64,000 bases of DNA from Streptomyces sp. PsTaAH-137 (GCF_003259365.1 NZ_QLLY01000001.1:434001-498000); one strand, 5' to 3'; counted from the stretch's first letter, positions 15,134 through 23,472 are shown. Numbers and translations are program-made. Notes: generated by a model from the letters alone, not told the origin.

Positions 15134-16816
15134 ATGAGAACCCCGATGAAGCCGATGAACTCCCGAAGTGTCGGCCCCGCGACCGGCCCGGCCGGCCGCG
15201 GCCTCCCGTATCCGTCGGTCACGGTGGACCGGCGGGGCCGCGTCCTGTCCTGCAACGACGGGGCCGGAGCCCTCCTGGACAGAGTACGGGCCGGCGCGCT
15301 GCTGTCGGACGTGGCACCTTCCTGGCTGGCCGACGCGCACACCGATGCCCTGCGCTCCGTCGCGAGTGACGGAGGGGACCCGGCCGCGGTGGCACGGGGC
15401 CGGATCGGTGAGGCGACCGTGGACGCGTTCCCCAGTCGCACGGCGGACGGCGCCGTGGCGTGGTGGCTGGTCGACGACCGGGACCTGCGCGACGTACGCG
15501 ACGAGTTGGCCGGTGAGCGGGACCGTTCGCGCGTGCTCCAGGAGATCTCCGGAGAGCTTCTGGCGTCTCTGAACGTGGACCGGTGCATGGAGGTGACCGC
15601 CCGAATGGCCGCGCAGCATCTCGCGGACGCGGCGGTCATCGTCGGCGTCCGGGCCGGGCGTCTCTACCCGGTGACCCGCTGTGTCACCGGCGGGCCGGTG
15701 GAGCAGGAGAAGATCGCGGTGGACCCGCAGAGCATGCCGGGACTGCCGGAGGCACTGGCGGGCTTTCCTCCCGTGCCCTCGCGCTGGATCGATCCGGCAC
15801 TGGTGCCGGACTGGGTCGTCCCGCGGCAGTTCACCGAGGAGGGTGCGGAGATCGGCTCCGTCGTGGTGGTGCCGCTGCCCGGCCACGGTGTGCCGGCCGG
15901 TGCCATCGTCCTGCTGCGGCAGTCCGCGGAAGCGGCGTTCACCGAGTCCGAAGAAGCCTTCGCCCGGCTCTTCGCCGCCCGCGCCGGTGTGGCCCTGTCC
16001 TCGGCGCGGATCTACGCCGAGCAGTCGCACATCACCGAGATCCTGATGCAGGAACTGCTGCCGCCGGTGCTGGAGGGCGTGCACGGCATCGACTTCTCCG
16101 GCCGTTACCGCGCGGCCACCGTCACCGAGCGGGTCGGCGGCGACTTCTACGACGTCCATCCCGCCGACAGCGAGGACGGGGAGACCTTCGCGGTCCTGGG
16201 CGACGTGTGCGGCAAGGGACTGGAGGCGGCCGTGCTGACCGGCAAGATCCGCAACACGATCGAGGCGCTGCTGCCGTTCGCCTCCGACCACCTCAAGCTG
16301 CTCAGGCTGCTGAACAACGCGCTGCTGTCCTCGCACCACACGCGCTTCGCGACCCTCGCCCTCGCCTCCGTCCGGCGGGAGGGGAACCGGCTGCGGCTGC
16401 GGATCTCCAGCGCCGGCCACCCCACACCGCTGATCCTGCGCGCCGACGGACGCGTCGAGGAGGCGGACACCCAGGGAGTGCTGATCGGCGCGCTTCCCAC
16501 CGACCGGCTGAAGATCACCACGGCTTCCGTCGACCTCGCGCCGGGCGAGACCTGCCTGCTCTACTCCGACGGCATCACCGAGGCCCGCGGCGGCCCGCTC
16601 GGTGACGTCCTGTTCGGCGACGAGCGACTGCGCCACACACTGGGCGAGTGCGCCGGACTGCCGGCCGAAGCGGTCACCGAAAGGGTGCAGATGATCGCCA
16701 CCCAGTGGGCCGACGGCGTCCCGCACGACGACATGGCCCTGCTCTCCATCACCGCGCCCCGCAGAAATCATCTCGCTGCCGTGGACGGACACACTCGGGG
16801 CAGGTTCACCCCATGA
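15134..16816 (+). CDS. SpoIIE family PP2C phosphatase with PAS-like and GAF domains
   Basis: This is an RsbU/RsbP-type serine/threonine phosphatase, expected to dephosphorylate a STAS anti-anti-sigma protein. A PAS-like domain occupies about residues 25-110 (YPSVTVDRRGRVLSCNDGAG), a GAF domain about 130-300, and the PP2C domain about 310-560 with intact GGDFYD (Asp at about 337), DVCGKGLEAA, SAGHPTPLI, SDGITEARG and DDMALL motifs. The start is uncertain; ATG 15134 is proposed, with ATGs 12 and 21 bases later possible. Its stop overlaps the B12-binding gene (ATGA), and STAS and sigma genes follow, so the target is probably the STAS protein. Confidence 0.9.
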   Translation: MRTPMKPMNSRSVGPATGPAGRGLPYPSVTVDRRGRVLSCNDGAGALLDRVRAGALLSDVAPSWLADAHTDALRSVASDGGDPAAVARGRIGEATVDAFPSRTADGAVAWWLVDDRDLRDVRDELAGERDRSRVLQEISGELLASLNVDRCMEVTARMAAQHLADAAVIVGVRAGRLYPVTRCVTGGPVEQEKIAVDPQSMPGLPEALAGFPPVPSRWIDPALVPDWVVPRQFTEEGAEIGSVVVVPLPGHGVPAGAIVLLRQSAEAAFTESEEAFARLFAARAGVALSSARIYAEQSHITEILMQELLPPVLEGVHGIDFSGRYRAATVTERVGGDFYDVHPADSEDGETFAVLGDVCGKGLEAAVLTGKIRNTIEALLPFASDHLKLLRLLNNALLSSHHTRFATLALASVRREGNRLRLRISSAGHPTPLILRADGRVEEADTQGVLIGALPTDRLKITTASVDLAPGETCLLYSDGITEARGGPLGDVLFGDERLRHTLGECAGLPAEAVTERVQMIATQWADGVPHDDMALLSITAPRRNHLAAVDGHTRGRFTP

Positions 16817-17937
16817 GCACACAGACCGACACGCGCGCGGGCGACGCGGGCCCCAGCCCGGACGAACTGCGCGAGCAGTTGTGGCAGGCGGCGATCGACT
16901 GCGACGAGACGCACGCCGTCGCCCTGGTGCGCCACGCCGTGGGCCCGAGCACCTCACCGGACGTGCGGGCCGCGGCGGAGCGGACCCTGCTGGAGCTGAT
17001 CGCACCGGTGCAGGAGCGCGTCGGCGTGCAATGGGCGGCCAACAACATCACCGTGGCGCAGGAACACGCGGCCACCGCGATCAATGAGCGGTGCGTCTCC
17101 GCCGTCGCCGACGTGGCCGCGTCCGCACCCGTCCCCGCGGACGGTGCCACGGCACCGCTCGGCCGGGTGACCGTCGCCTGCGTGGACGGCGAATGGCACG
17201 CCCTGCCCGCCCGGCTGGTCACCGAGGTGCTGCGCCTGCGCGGCTGGCACGTGGACTACCTGGGCGCGCAGGTGCCGACCGAGCACCTGATCGCCCATCT
17301 CCACCAGCGGCCGGCCGACGCCGTCCTGCTGTCCTCGTCGATCCCCTCGCACCTGCCCACCGCCCATACGGCGATCAGCGCCTGCCAGGCGGCCGGTGTG
17401 CCGGTCGTCGTCGGCGGCGCCGCGTTCGGCCCGCAGGGCCGCTACGCCCAGCGGATGCAGGCCGCCTGGGCCCCCGACGCCGTCGGCGCCCACACGCTGC
17501 TGAGGCGCGGTCTCGACCGGCCCACCGCGGACGCGGCCCGGCTGCCCGACCTGGACCTGCCCCACCTCAACGACCAGGAGTACACCCTGGTCAGACAGTC
17601 GAAGAGACAACTGGTCAAGCAGACGCTCACCGACGTCGAGGAGGCCTTCCCGCCGATGCGCTCGTACACCGCGTACCAGCGTGAGCGCACCGCCGAGGAC
17701 ATCGACCACATCGTCGGCTACCTGGCCACCGCCGTGTACGTCGACGACGCCGAGCTGTTCACCACCTTCATTGCCTGGACCGCCGGCATCCTCCAGGCCC
17801 GCCGCGTCCCGGCGCGGAGCCTGCTGCCCGCCCTCGACTCCCTGCGTCACCAGCTCAAAGATTTCCCGCGCGCCACCCACATGCTGACCGCGGCGCGCGG
17901 TGCCCTGACCGTTCCCGGACCCGGACAGCCCGTATGA
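16813..17937 (+). CDS. Stand-alone cobalamin-binding protein with CarH-type light-sensing signature
   Basis: This 374-residue protein has a helical cap domain (about 15-105) and a B12-binding Rossmann domain (about 115-225: VTVACVDGEWHALPARLV, LGAQVPTEHL, VVVGGAAFG). Residues Trp74 and Glu84-His85 form the W-x9-EH signature known from the adenosylcobalamin photoreceptors CarH and LitR. His129 in GEWH sits where the lower axial ligand belongs, though the usual following Gly is Pro. There is no MerR DNA-binding domain. The last 145 residues match nothing I recognise. It overlaps the phosphatase upstream and the STAS gene downstream by 4 bases each, so it is translated with partner-switch proteins and probably controls them. 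Confidence 0.88.
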   Translation: MSTQTDTRAGDAGPSPDELREQLWQAAIDCDETHAVALVRHAVGPSTSPDVRAAAERTLLELIAPVQERVGVQWAANNITVAQEHAATAINERCVSAVADVAASAPVPADGATAPLGRVTVACVDGEWHALPARLVTEVLRLRGWHVDYLGAQVPTEHLIAHLHQRPADAVLLSSSIPSHLPTAHTAISACQAAGVPVVVGGAAFGPQGRYAQRMQAAWAPDAVGAHTLLRRGLDRPTADAARLPDLDLPHLNDQEYTLVRQSKRQLVKQTLTDVEEAFPPMRSYTAYQRERTAEDIDHIVGYLATAVYVDDAELFTTFIAWTAGILQARRVPARSLLPALDSLRHQLKDFPRATHMLTAARGALTVPGPGQPV

Positions 17938-18353
17938 CCGCCGCCTACGCCTCCTTCCATCTCGCCGTCGCCGGCCTGCGCGACGGCGTCCTCACCCTCG
18001 TCCTGGCCGGAGCGCTCGACTACGACACCAGCGACGCCTTCACCCGGCAGACCGGCCAGGTCCTCGACGAGCATCCCGCGGCACGCGTCCTCCGGCTGGA
18101 CTGCGCCGACCTGCTAGGCATCGACTCCATGGGCCTGTCCACCCTGCTCGGCCTGCGCCGCCGGCTCGACGCGGCCGGCATGACCCTGCACCTCGCCGCG
18201 CGGCCCCGGAACCTGGAGCGGCTGCTGACCATCACGGGAACCCACGACTACCTCATCGGTGAACCGGCGTCACCGCAGACCGAACAGGAGCCGGCCGGCG
18301 CCGAGTCCCGGCCCGCTCCGCTGGAGGGTGCGCCACCCCACCGCGGCGGATGA
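17934..18353 (+). CDS. STAS domain anti-sigma factor antagonist
   Basis: This 139-residue protein is an anti-anti-sigma factor. The STAS fold covers about residues 8-105. The phosphorylatable serine is in LLGIDSMGLSTLLGL (about 60-74, DSMG where many have DSSG), after the strand RVLRLDCADL. The acidic, proline-rich tail is not conserved. It overlaps the B12-binding gene by 4 bases and precedes a sigma factor by 70 bases. The expected cycle is: kinase phosphorylates it, the upstream PP2C restores it, and free STAS releases the sigma factor. The anti-sigma kinase is not in this operon. Confidence 0.92.
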   Translation: MTAAYASFHLAVAGLRDGVLTLVLAGALDYDTSDAFTRQTGQVLDEHPAARVLRLDCADLLGIDSMGLSTLLGLRRRLDAAGMTLHLAARPRNLERLLTITGTHDYLIGEPASPQTEQEPAGAESRPAPLEGAPPHRGG

Positions 18354-18423
18354 CCGTACGGACCGGCGTGGAGCGTTCCGCGCCGCACACGAACCCAGAG
18401 CACCAGTTCACAGAGGCGGACAC

Positions 18424-19293
18424 ATGATCAGCGTGACCGAACACGAACGCACCCACGGCTCGGACCCGGAGGACCAGGACAGCCTGGCCGCCCGGGCCTG
18501 CGCGGATCCGTCCTCGATAGCGCCGAAGGACGCCCGGGGCGTGGTGCGGGAGCTCTTCGACCGGTTCTCCCGACTCGAGGAGGGCACGGCCGAGTACAGC
18601 TATGTGCGCAACGTTCTCATCGAGGTGAACCTCTCTCTCGTGCAGTACGTGGCGGCCCGGTTCAGACATCGCGGGCCGCAGCAGATGGACGACATCACCC
18701 AGGTCGGGACGATCGGTCTGATCAAGGCGATCGACCGCTTCGAGCTGTCCCGGGAGGTCGAGTTCACCTCCTTCGCCATTCCCTACATCAGCGGCGAGAT
18801 CAAGCGGTTCTTCCGTGACACCTCCTGGGCCGTGCACGTGCCCCGCCGGTTGCAGGAGGCCCGTCTCGAACTGTCCAGGGCCACCGAGGAGTTGCGGACG
18901 CGCCTGGGCCGGCTGCCGTCGACGGCCGAGCTGGCGGAGCTGATGCAGCTGGACCCGGCGGAGGTCGCCGAGGTGCAGAAGGCCGCCAACGGCTACAACG
19001 CCGTCTCGCTCGACGCCGCCGTCAGCGGACCCGACGACCAGACGGAGACCTTGCTGGCCGACTTCGTCGGTGTCGACGAGGAGCGGTTCGAACTCGTCGA
19101 GAACTTCCACTCCCTGGCCCCGCTCATCGCCGAACTGAGCGACCGTGAACGGCGTCTGATCCATCTGCGCTTCGTCGAGGAACGGACGCAGCGGGAGATC
19201 GCCGACGAGATCGGCTGCTCGCAGATGCATGTGTCCCGGCTGATCAGCCAGGTGACGGAGCGGCTCCGGGCCGGCCTGATGACGACCCAGTAG
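18424..19293 (+). CDS. SigB/SigF-family RNA polymerase sigma factor
   Basis: This 289-residue sigma factor belongs to the Streptomyces SigB/F/G-like group. Region 2 (about 60-135) has VNLSLVQYVAARFRHRG, the core-binding DDITQVGTIGLIKAIDRFEL, and the -10 recognition FTSFAIPYISGEIKRFFRD. Region 3 (about 140-200) and the region 4 HTH (TQREIADEIGCSQMHVSRLI, about 255-275) follow. A GAGGCGG site precedes the ATG. By family, promoters would look like GTTT-N15-GGGTAT. The STAS protein upstream should control its anti-sigma factor. Confidence 0.94.
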   Translation: MISVTEHERTHGSDPEDQDSLAARACADPSSIAPKDARGVVRELFDRFSRLEEGTAEYSYVRNVLIEVNLSLVQYVAARFRHRGPQQMDDITQVGTIGLIKAIDRFELSREVEFTSFAIPYISGEIKRFFRDTSWAVHVPRRLQEARLELSRATEELRTRLGRLPSTAELAELMQLDPAEVAEVQKAANGYNAVSLDAAVSGPDDQTETLLADFVGVDEERFELVENFHSLAPLIAELSDRERRLIHLRFVEERTQREIADEIGCSQMHVSRLISQVTERLRAGLMTTQ

Positions 19294-19371
19294 GCCCCCC
19301 CGCGTCCCGGTGGCCACCGCTGGTGGCGAGCTCATCGGCGTAGAAGCCGCGAGCGGGGGCAACCGGGGCGT

Positions 19372-19653
19372 GTGGAGTGGGAAGAGCAAGCGAGTTGCTG
19401 CGCGGTGGATCCCGACGAGATGTTTCTCGAGGGCGCCGCGCAGTCGCATGCCAAGAGCATCTGCAAGCCGTGCCCCGTGCGCACCGAGTGTCTGGCCCAT
19501 GCCCTGGATCAACGTATCCAGTACGGCCTGTGGGGCGGCATGACGGACCGCGAGCGCCGTGCCCTCCTGCGACGCAGGCCGGAGGTCGACTCCTGGGCAC
19601 AGCTCCTCCAGACAGCACGGCGAGAGCACGCGCGGACCGTCGTGGACGCCTGA
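19372..19653 (+). CDS. WhiB-like iron-sulfur transcription factor
   Basis: This 93-residue Wbl protein has an N-terminal cysteine (SCC at residues 8-10), then Cys32-x2-Cys35-x5-Cys41 (ICKPCPVRTEC), which together bind a [4Fe-4S] cluster. The GLWGGMTDRERR turn (about 53-64) contacts the primary sigma factor, and a basic tail RRALLRRRPE follows for DNA contact. It starts at a GTG 78 bases after the sigma gene, so co-transcription is possible. The specific Wbl subclass is not clear. Confidence 0.93.
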   Translation: MEWEEQASCCAVDPDEMFLEGAAQSHAKSICKPCPVRTECLAHALDQRIQYGLWGGMTDRERRALLRRRPEVDSWAQLLQTARREHARTVVDA

Positions 19654-19711
19654 GAGCCCTCACGCGTGTCCCGGGGACGGGCCGCGCCGGTCTGCCGCCG
19701 CTCCTCTCCGA

Positions 19712-19734
19712 CAATTGTCCCAGCGGGACAATTG
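19712..19734. promoter_or_regulatory. Perfect 23-bp palindrome, TetR operator
   Basis: CAATTGTCCC and GGGACAATTG form a perfect inverted repeat with a 3-base AGC spacer, ending 17 bases before the TetR start. This is the classical place and size for TetR autoregulation, and it would also control the coupled SDR gene. Confidence 0.8.
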
Positions 19735-19751
19735 AGGAGTACAGTGGAGGC

Positions 19752-20459
19752 ATGAAGGCAACGGAGCCGGACACGGCGCAGGCGCGCGAGGATCTTCGGC
19801 GGCGCAGGTCGCACCGGACGCGCGAGGCGCTCGGTGCCGCCGCCGTGGACCTGGTGCTCGAGCACGGACTCGACGGCTTCGGCGTCGAGGCGATCGTCGA
19901 CCGCGCCGAGGTCACCCGGCGCACCTTCAGCCGCTACTTCCCGGACAAGGCGGACGCGGCCCTCGACTTCACCCGCGCCGACGGCGCCCGGATCAACGAC
20001 GCGCTGCGCCACCGCCCCGCGGACGAACCCCCGCTGGCCGCCTACCGCGCCGCCGTCCTGGACTGGCTGACCGACGACGGGCGTCCGGCCGGACATGCCC
20101 GGCCCAAGGAGCGGGCGGTGCTCGCCCTCGTCGACCGTGAACCCGACCTGCTCGCCGCCTACGCCCGTATCCGCGCCGAGGCCCAGGCCGCGTCGGTGCG
20201 GGTGCTCGCCGACCGCATCGGCGTCGACCCGGACCGCGACCCGCGCCCCGGCCTCGTCGTCGAGGTCGGCGCGGGCGTGCTCTCCTCCGTCCTGCACGCC
20301 TGGGCGCGCCAGACGGAAGGCGACGCCGCCGATCTGGCGGCGCGCGTGGCCCGGGCCTACGACCTGCTGGGACACGAGGTCGCGGCGGCCACGGATCACA
20401 TACATCACTCCGGCCCGCGCACGGCGGGCCCGGGTGCGAGGAAAGGTGCAAGGCAATGA
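19752..20459 (+). CDS. TetR family regulator
   Basis: This 235-residue TetR protein has the HTH at about residues 20-66 (REALGAAAVDLVLEHGLDGF, then RAEVTRRTFSRYFPDKADAA) and a ligand domain of about 150 residues of the TetR_C_17-like MftR type. The ATG has TGGAGG upstream and is 17 bases from a perfect palindrome. Its stop overlaps the SDR start (ATGA), so the two are co-translated and the SDR is the likely target enzyme. Confidence 0.93.
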   Translation: MKATEPDTAQAREDLRRRRSHRTREALGAAAVDLVLEHGLDGFGVEAIVDRAEVTRRTFSRYFPDKADAALDFTRADGARINDALRHRPADEPPLAAYRAAVLDWLTDDGRPAGHARPKERAVLALVDREPDLLAAYARIRAEAQAASVRVLADRIGVDPDRDPRPGLVVEVGAGVLSSVLHAWARQTEGDAADLAARVARAYDLLGHEVAAATDHIHHSGPRTAGPGARKGARQ

Positions 20460-21226
20460 CATTCCCCGTCCTGGAGGGCAAGTCCGCGATCGTCACCGGC
20501 GCGGCGATGGGCATGGGCGAGGCGACCGCGAAGCTGTTCGCCGAGGCGGGCGCCAAGGTCCTGGTCGCCGACATGAACGAGGAGCGCGGCAAGGCCGTCG
20601 CCGACGAGATCACGGCGAGCGGCGGCACCGCCGTCTTCCACCAGGTGAACATCGCCGACAGCGCCCAGGTCAAGGCGATGGTGCAGGCCGCCGTCGACGC
20701 CTTCGGCCGCCTCGACGTCGCCGTGAACAACGCCGCCCTCACCCCGGACGACAACCTGACGTCGGAGATCGACGAGGACTACTGGGACCGGCTGATGTCG
20801 GTCGACCTCAAGGGCACCGCGCTCTGCCTCAAGTGGGAGCTGCAGCAGCTCGTCCGGCAGGGCGACGGCGGCTCGATCGTCAACATCTCCTCCGTCAGCG
20901 GCTTCCGCCCGCAGCCGAAGAACCCCGCGTACGTCGCCGCCAAGCACGGTGTGAACGGGCTGACCAAGACCGCCGCGCTGGAGAACGGTGAGCACGCCAT
21001 CCGCGTCAACGCCGTGGCGCCCGGCGCCATCGACACCCCGATGCTGCGCGGCGCCCTGGAGCAGACCGGGCAGTCCGAGGCGGAGTTCGCCCCGGCGCTC
21101 AGCCTCCTCGGCCGCTTCGGCCAGCCGCGCGAGGTCGCCCAGGCCAGCCTCTGGCTCGCCTCCGACCAGTCCTCGTACGTGACCGGCTCGGTCATCCACG
21201 TCGACGCCGGCTACACCAGCCGCTGA
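20456..21226 (+). CDS. SDR family NAD(P)-dependent oxidoreductase
   Basis: This 256-residue classical short-chain dehydrogenase has the cofactor loop TGAAMGMGEATA (about 13-24), an Asp after strand 2 (VADMNEERG) that favours NAD, NNAALTPDDN (about 89-98), and the catalytic Ser-Tyr-Lys in SSVSGF and YVAAKHG (about 142-166). The C-terminus DAGYTSR is normal. It is coupled to the TetR gene, so its substrate probably resembles the TetR ligand. The substrate is not known. Confidence 0.93.
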   Translation: MTFPVLEGKSAIVTGAAMGMGEATAKLFAEAGAKVLVADMNEERGKAVADEITASGGTAVFHQVNIADSAQVKAMVQAAVDAFGRLDVAVNNAALTPDDNLTSEIDEDYWDRLMSVDLKGTALCLKWELQQLVRQGDGGSIVNISSVSGFRPQPKNPAYVAAKHGVNGLTKTAALENGEHAIRVNAVAPGAIDTPMLRGALEQTGQSEAEFAPALSLLGRFGQPREVAQASLWLASDQSSYVTGSVIHVDAGYTSR

Positions 21227-21252
21227 CGCGCTGGGCCGCCGCCCCTTGCCCC

Positions 21253-21294
21253 ATCTATCGAAACTCGATAGATTTCCGTCGTAAGTCGATGGAT
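21253..21294. promoter_or_regulatory. Perfect 21-bp palindrome plus a half site
   Basis: ATCTATCGA and TCGATAGAT form a perfect inverted repeat with an AAC spacer (21253-21273). A second TCGATGGAT half site at 21286-21294 lies exactly 21 bases (two helical turns) after the right arm. The DUF2975 gene starts 16 bases later. The small HTH protein of the same operon is the likely binder. Confidence 0.7.
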
Positions 21295-21309
21295 GGGCAG
21301 GGGTAGGTC

Positions 21310-21795
21310 ATGGGTCAGCTGACCGTACGCGCATTGCGCGCCGTACTCGTGGTGGTGTTCGCCGGCACCGTGTTCGTGCAGGTGTCCATGGTGTGGGCCC
21401 TGTTCACCGATCCGGAGGACGGCTCGCTGCCGCTGACCCCGCTGCGCCTCGTCACCGTGCTCGGCATGGGGGCGGCGCAGGTCGCGCTCGTCTGCGTGTG
21501 GCGCCTGGTGGCGATGGTCCGCCGCGGCACGGTCTTCTCCCACGCCGCCTTCCGGTACGTGAACGGCATGATCGGCGCGATCGTGGCCGCCGCCCTCGTC
21601 TGGTTCACGGTCACGGCCCTCAACGCGCCCGGTCAGCGCGAGGATCCGGGCGTCACCCTCATCATGGCCGGGGTGGGAGTGGCCATCCTCGGCGTCGCCC
21701 TCATCGTCCTCGTGCTGCGCATGCTGCTCGCCCAGGCCGTCGCCCGCGACGGCGAAGCCACGCGGATGCAGGCGGAGTTGGACGGGGTGATCTGA
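21310..21795 (+). CDS. DUF2975 membrane protein
   Basis: This 161-residue integral membrane protein has four predicted helices (about 7-27, 44-66, 81-103 and 116-138), the DUF2975 layout. The loop FTDPEDGSLPLTPLRL and the FSHAAFRYVNGM segment are typical. It overlaps the next gene by one base (TGATG). In many bacteria DUF2975 proteins are paired with a small HTH protein, as here, and may act as membrane partners of it; the signal is unknown. Confidence 0.88.
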   Translation: MGQLTVRALRAVLVVVFAGTVFVQVSMVWALFTDPEDGSLPLTPLRLVTVLGMGAAQVALVCVWRLVAMVRRGTVFSHAAFRYVNGMIGAIVAAALVWFTVTALNAPGQREDPGVTLIMAGVGVAILGVALIVLVLRMLLAQAVARDGEATRMQAELDGVI

Positions 21796-22046
21796 TGCCC
21801 ATCGTCGTCGACATCGACGTGATGCTGGCCCGGCGCAAGATGGCCGTCGGCGACCTCGCGGAGCGCGTGGGCATCACGCCCGCCAATCTGGCGGTGCTCA
21901 AGAACGGCCGCGCCAAAGCGGTGCGGTTCGCGACCCTCGCCGCGCTCTGCGAGGTGCTCGACTGCCAGCCCGGCGATCTGCTGCGCTGGGAGCCCGAGGA
22001 CGTCGCCACCGCGGAAGCCGCCGGCGCCGACGCGACCGTCCACTGA
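21795..22046 (+). CDS. Small Cro/CI-type HTH regulator, YozG-like
   Basis: This 83-residue protein is almost entirely an XRE-type HTH (VMLARRKMAVGDLAERVGIT, then LAVLKNGRAKAVRFATLAAL, and the LDCQPGDLLRW end). It belongs to the short family that is paired with DUF2975. It starts at the base overlapping the DUF2975 stop. The palindrome at 21253 is its likely operator. Confidence 0.9.
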   Translation: MPIVVDIDVMLARRKMAVGDLAERVGITPANLAVLKNGRAKAVRFATLAALCEVLDCQPGDLLRWEPEDVATAEAAGADATVH

Positions 22047-22115
22047 GTGGTCCTCCGCGATCCACATGATGGACATGGCTTGTTGTGGACACGCGGTTCG
22101 GGTCATCATGCGGCC

Positions 22116-22214
22116 ATGAACCCCGCCCTCGTCTCCCGCCGCCACGTGGATCTGCTGCGTGTCTCCGGGATGCTGTGTCGGGCCGACGCGCTCTGTCGCG
22201 CGCAGTGTTGCTGA
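22116..22214 (+). CDS. Cysteine-rich leader peptide ahead of the ssu operon
   Basis: This 32-residue open frame begins MNPALVSRRHVDLLRVSGML and ends with four cysteines in its last 12 residues (C-R-A-D-A-L-C-R-A-Q-C-C, then TGA). The RRHVDLLRVSGMLC pattern is the one annotated as 'putative leader peptide' before sulfur genes in many actinobacteria. Ribosome stalling at the Cys codons when cysteine is scarce would couple translation to downstream ssuD expression. The 151 bases between it and ssuD probably hold the mRNA switch; I could not fold it reliably. Confidence 0.8.
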   Translation: MNPALVSRRHVDLLRVSGMLCRADALCRAQCC

Positions 22215-22365
22215 ACCGCTCCGTCGAGCCGTAGCAACCTTCTTCCTCGCCGCTGACCGCACGTCTTTCCCGACCGCCGGGTGTGTCTGACACCTTCTCG
22301 CGGGCTGTCGGCCGGTGGCGCCTTTCCTGCCCCATGCTCCCGGACCCCCGTCGAGGTGTGCCCGC

Positions 22366-23472
22366 ATGTCCACCCCTGGCCCCGTTCTGCACTGGTTCCT
22401 GCCCACGGGCGGTGACGGCCGCGATCCCGGCGGCGTCACCGCCGTGCAGGGCCGAACCGCCGCCGCCACCCGCCGTGCCGCCGACCTCGGCTATCTCGCC
22501 CAGGTCGCCCGCGCGGCCGAACGTGCGGGGTTCGCCAAACTCCTGACCCCGGTGGGGCTCGGGTGCGTCGACCCGTGGGTGCTCACCCCGGCCGTCGCCG
22601 CCGTCACCGAACGCATCGGGTTCCTCGTCGCCTTCCGCGCGGGTCTCGCCCAGCCCACCCTCGTCGCCCAACAGGCGGACACTTTCCGCCGGTTGTTCGG
22701 CGACCGCATCGCCCTGAACGTGGTCACCGGCGGCGATCCGGCCGAGCAGCGGGCGTACGGCGACCCGCTGCCCAAGGAGGAGCGCTACGCCCGCACCGGC
22801 GAACTCATGCACGTCGTACGGGAATTGCTCGACGGCAAGCCCGTCGACTTCGCGGGACGCCACGTACGGGTCGAGGGCGCCCGCCTCGACTCCCCGGACC
22901 CGGCGCCGCGCGTCCCCCTCTACTTCGGCGGCGCGTCCACCGCCGCCGAGGACGTCGCCGCCCGCCACGCCGAGGTCCAGCTCCTGTGGGGCGAACCGCC
23001 GGCGGCGATCGCCGAACGCATCACGCGCGTACGGGAGAAGGCCGCACAGCAGGGCCGTCGGCTGCGGTTCGGGATCCGGCTGCACATCATCGCGCGGGAC
23101 ACCGCGGCCGAGGCCTGGGCGGAGGCCGACCGGATCCTCGCCGGGCTCGACCCGGCGGCCGTCCGCGCCTCCCAGGAACGCTTCGCCCGCATGGACTCCA
23201 CCGGGCAGGCGCGGATGGCCGCCCTGCACGGCGGCTCGGCCGAGAACCTCACCGTGGCGCCCAATCTGTGGGCCGGCATCGGACTCGTCCGCGAGGGAGC
23301 GGGGACCGCACTGGTCGGCTCGCACGACGAGGTCGCCCAACGGCTCTTCGAATACGGCCGGTTGGGGATCGACGAGTTCATCCTGTCCGGCTATCCCCAC
23401 CTGGAGGAGGCCTATCGCGTCGGCGAAGAGGTCGCACCCCGGCTGCGGGCCCTCACCGAGGCGGCGGCGTGA
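22366..23472 (+). CDS. ssuD: FMNH2-dependent alkanesulfonate monooxygenase-like
   Basis: This 368-residue luciferase-family flavin monooxygenase is expected to cleave C-S bonds of alkanesulfonates, releasing sulfite. The (beta/alpha)8 fold shows LHWFLPTGGDGR at the start, NVVTGGDPAEQRAYGD (about 125-140), YARTGELMHVVRELL and YFGGASTAAEDVAARHA (about 186-202), all matching SsuD. A GAGGTG site precedes ATG 22366. Its stop overlaps the permease gene (GTGA). With the Cys-rich leader upstream this is a sulfur-starvation operon. The flavin reductase SsuE is not in the operon. Confidence 0.9.
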   Translation: MSTPGPVLHWFLPTGGDGRDPGGVTAVQGRTAAATRRAADLGYLAQVARAAERAGFAKLLTPVGLGCVDPWVLTPAVAAVTERIGFLVAFRAGLAQPTLVAQQADTFRRLFGDRIALNVVTGGDPAEQRAYGDPLPKEERYARTGELMHVVRELLDGKPVDFAGRHVRVEGARLDSPDPAPRVPLYFGGASTAAEDVAARHAEVQLLWGEPPAAIAERITRVREKAAQQGRRLRFGIRLHIIARDTAAEAWAEADRILAGLDPAAVRASQERFARMDSTGQARMAALHGGSAENLTVAPNLWAGIGLVREGAGTALVGSHDEVAQRLFEYGRLGIDEFILSGYPHLEEAYRVGEEVAPRLRALTEAAA

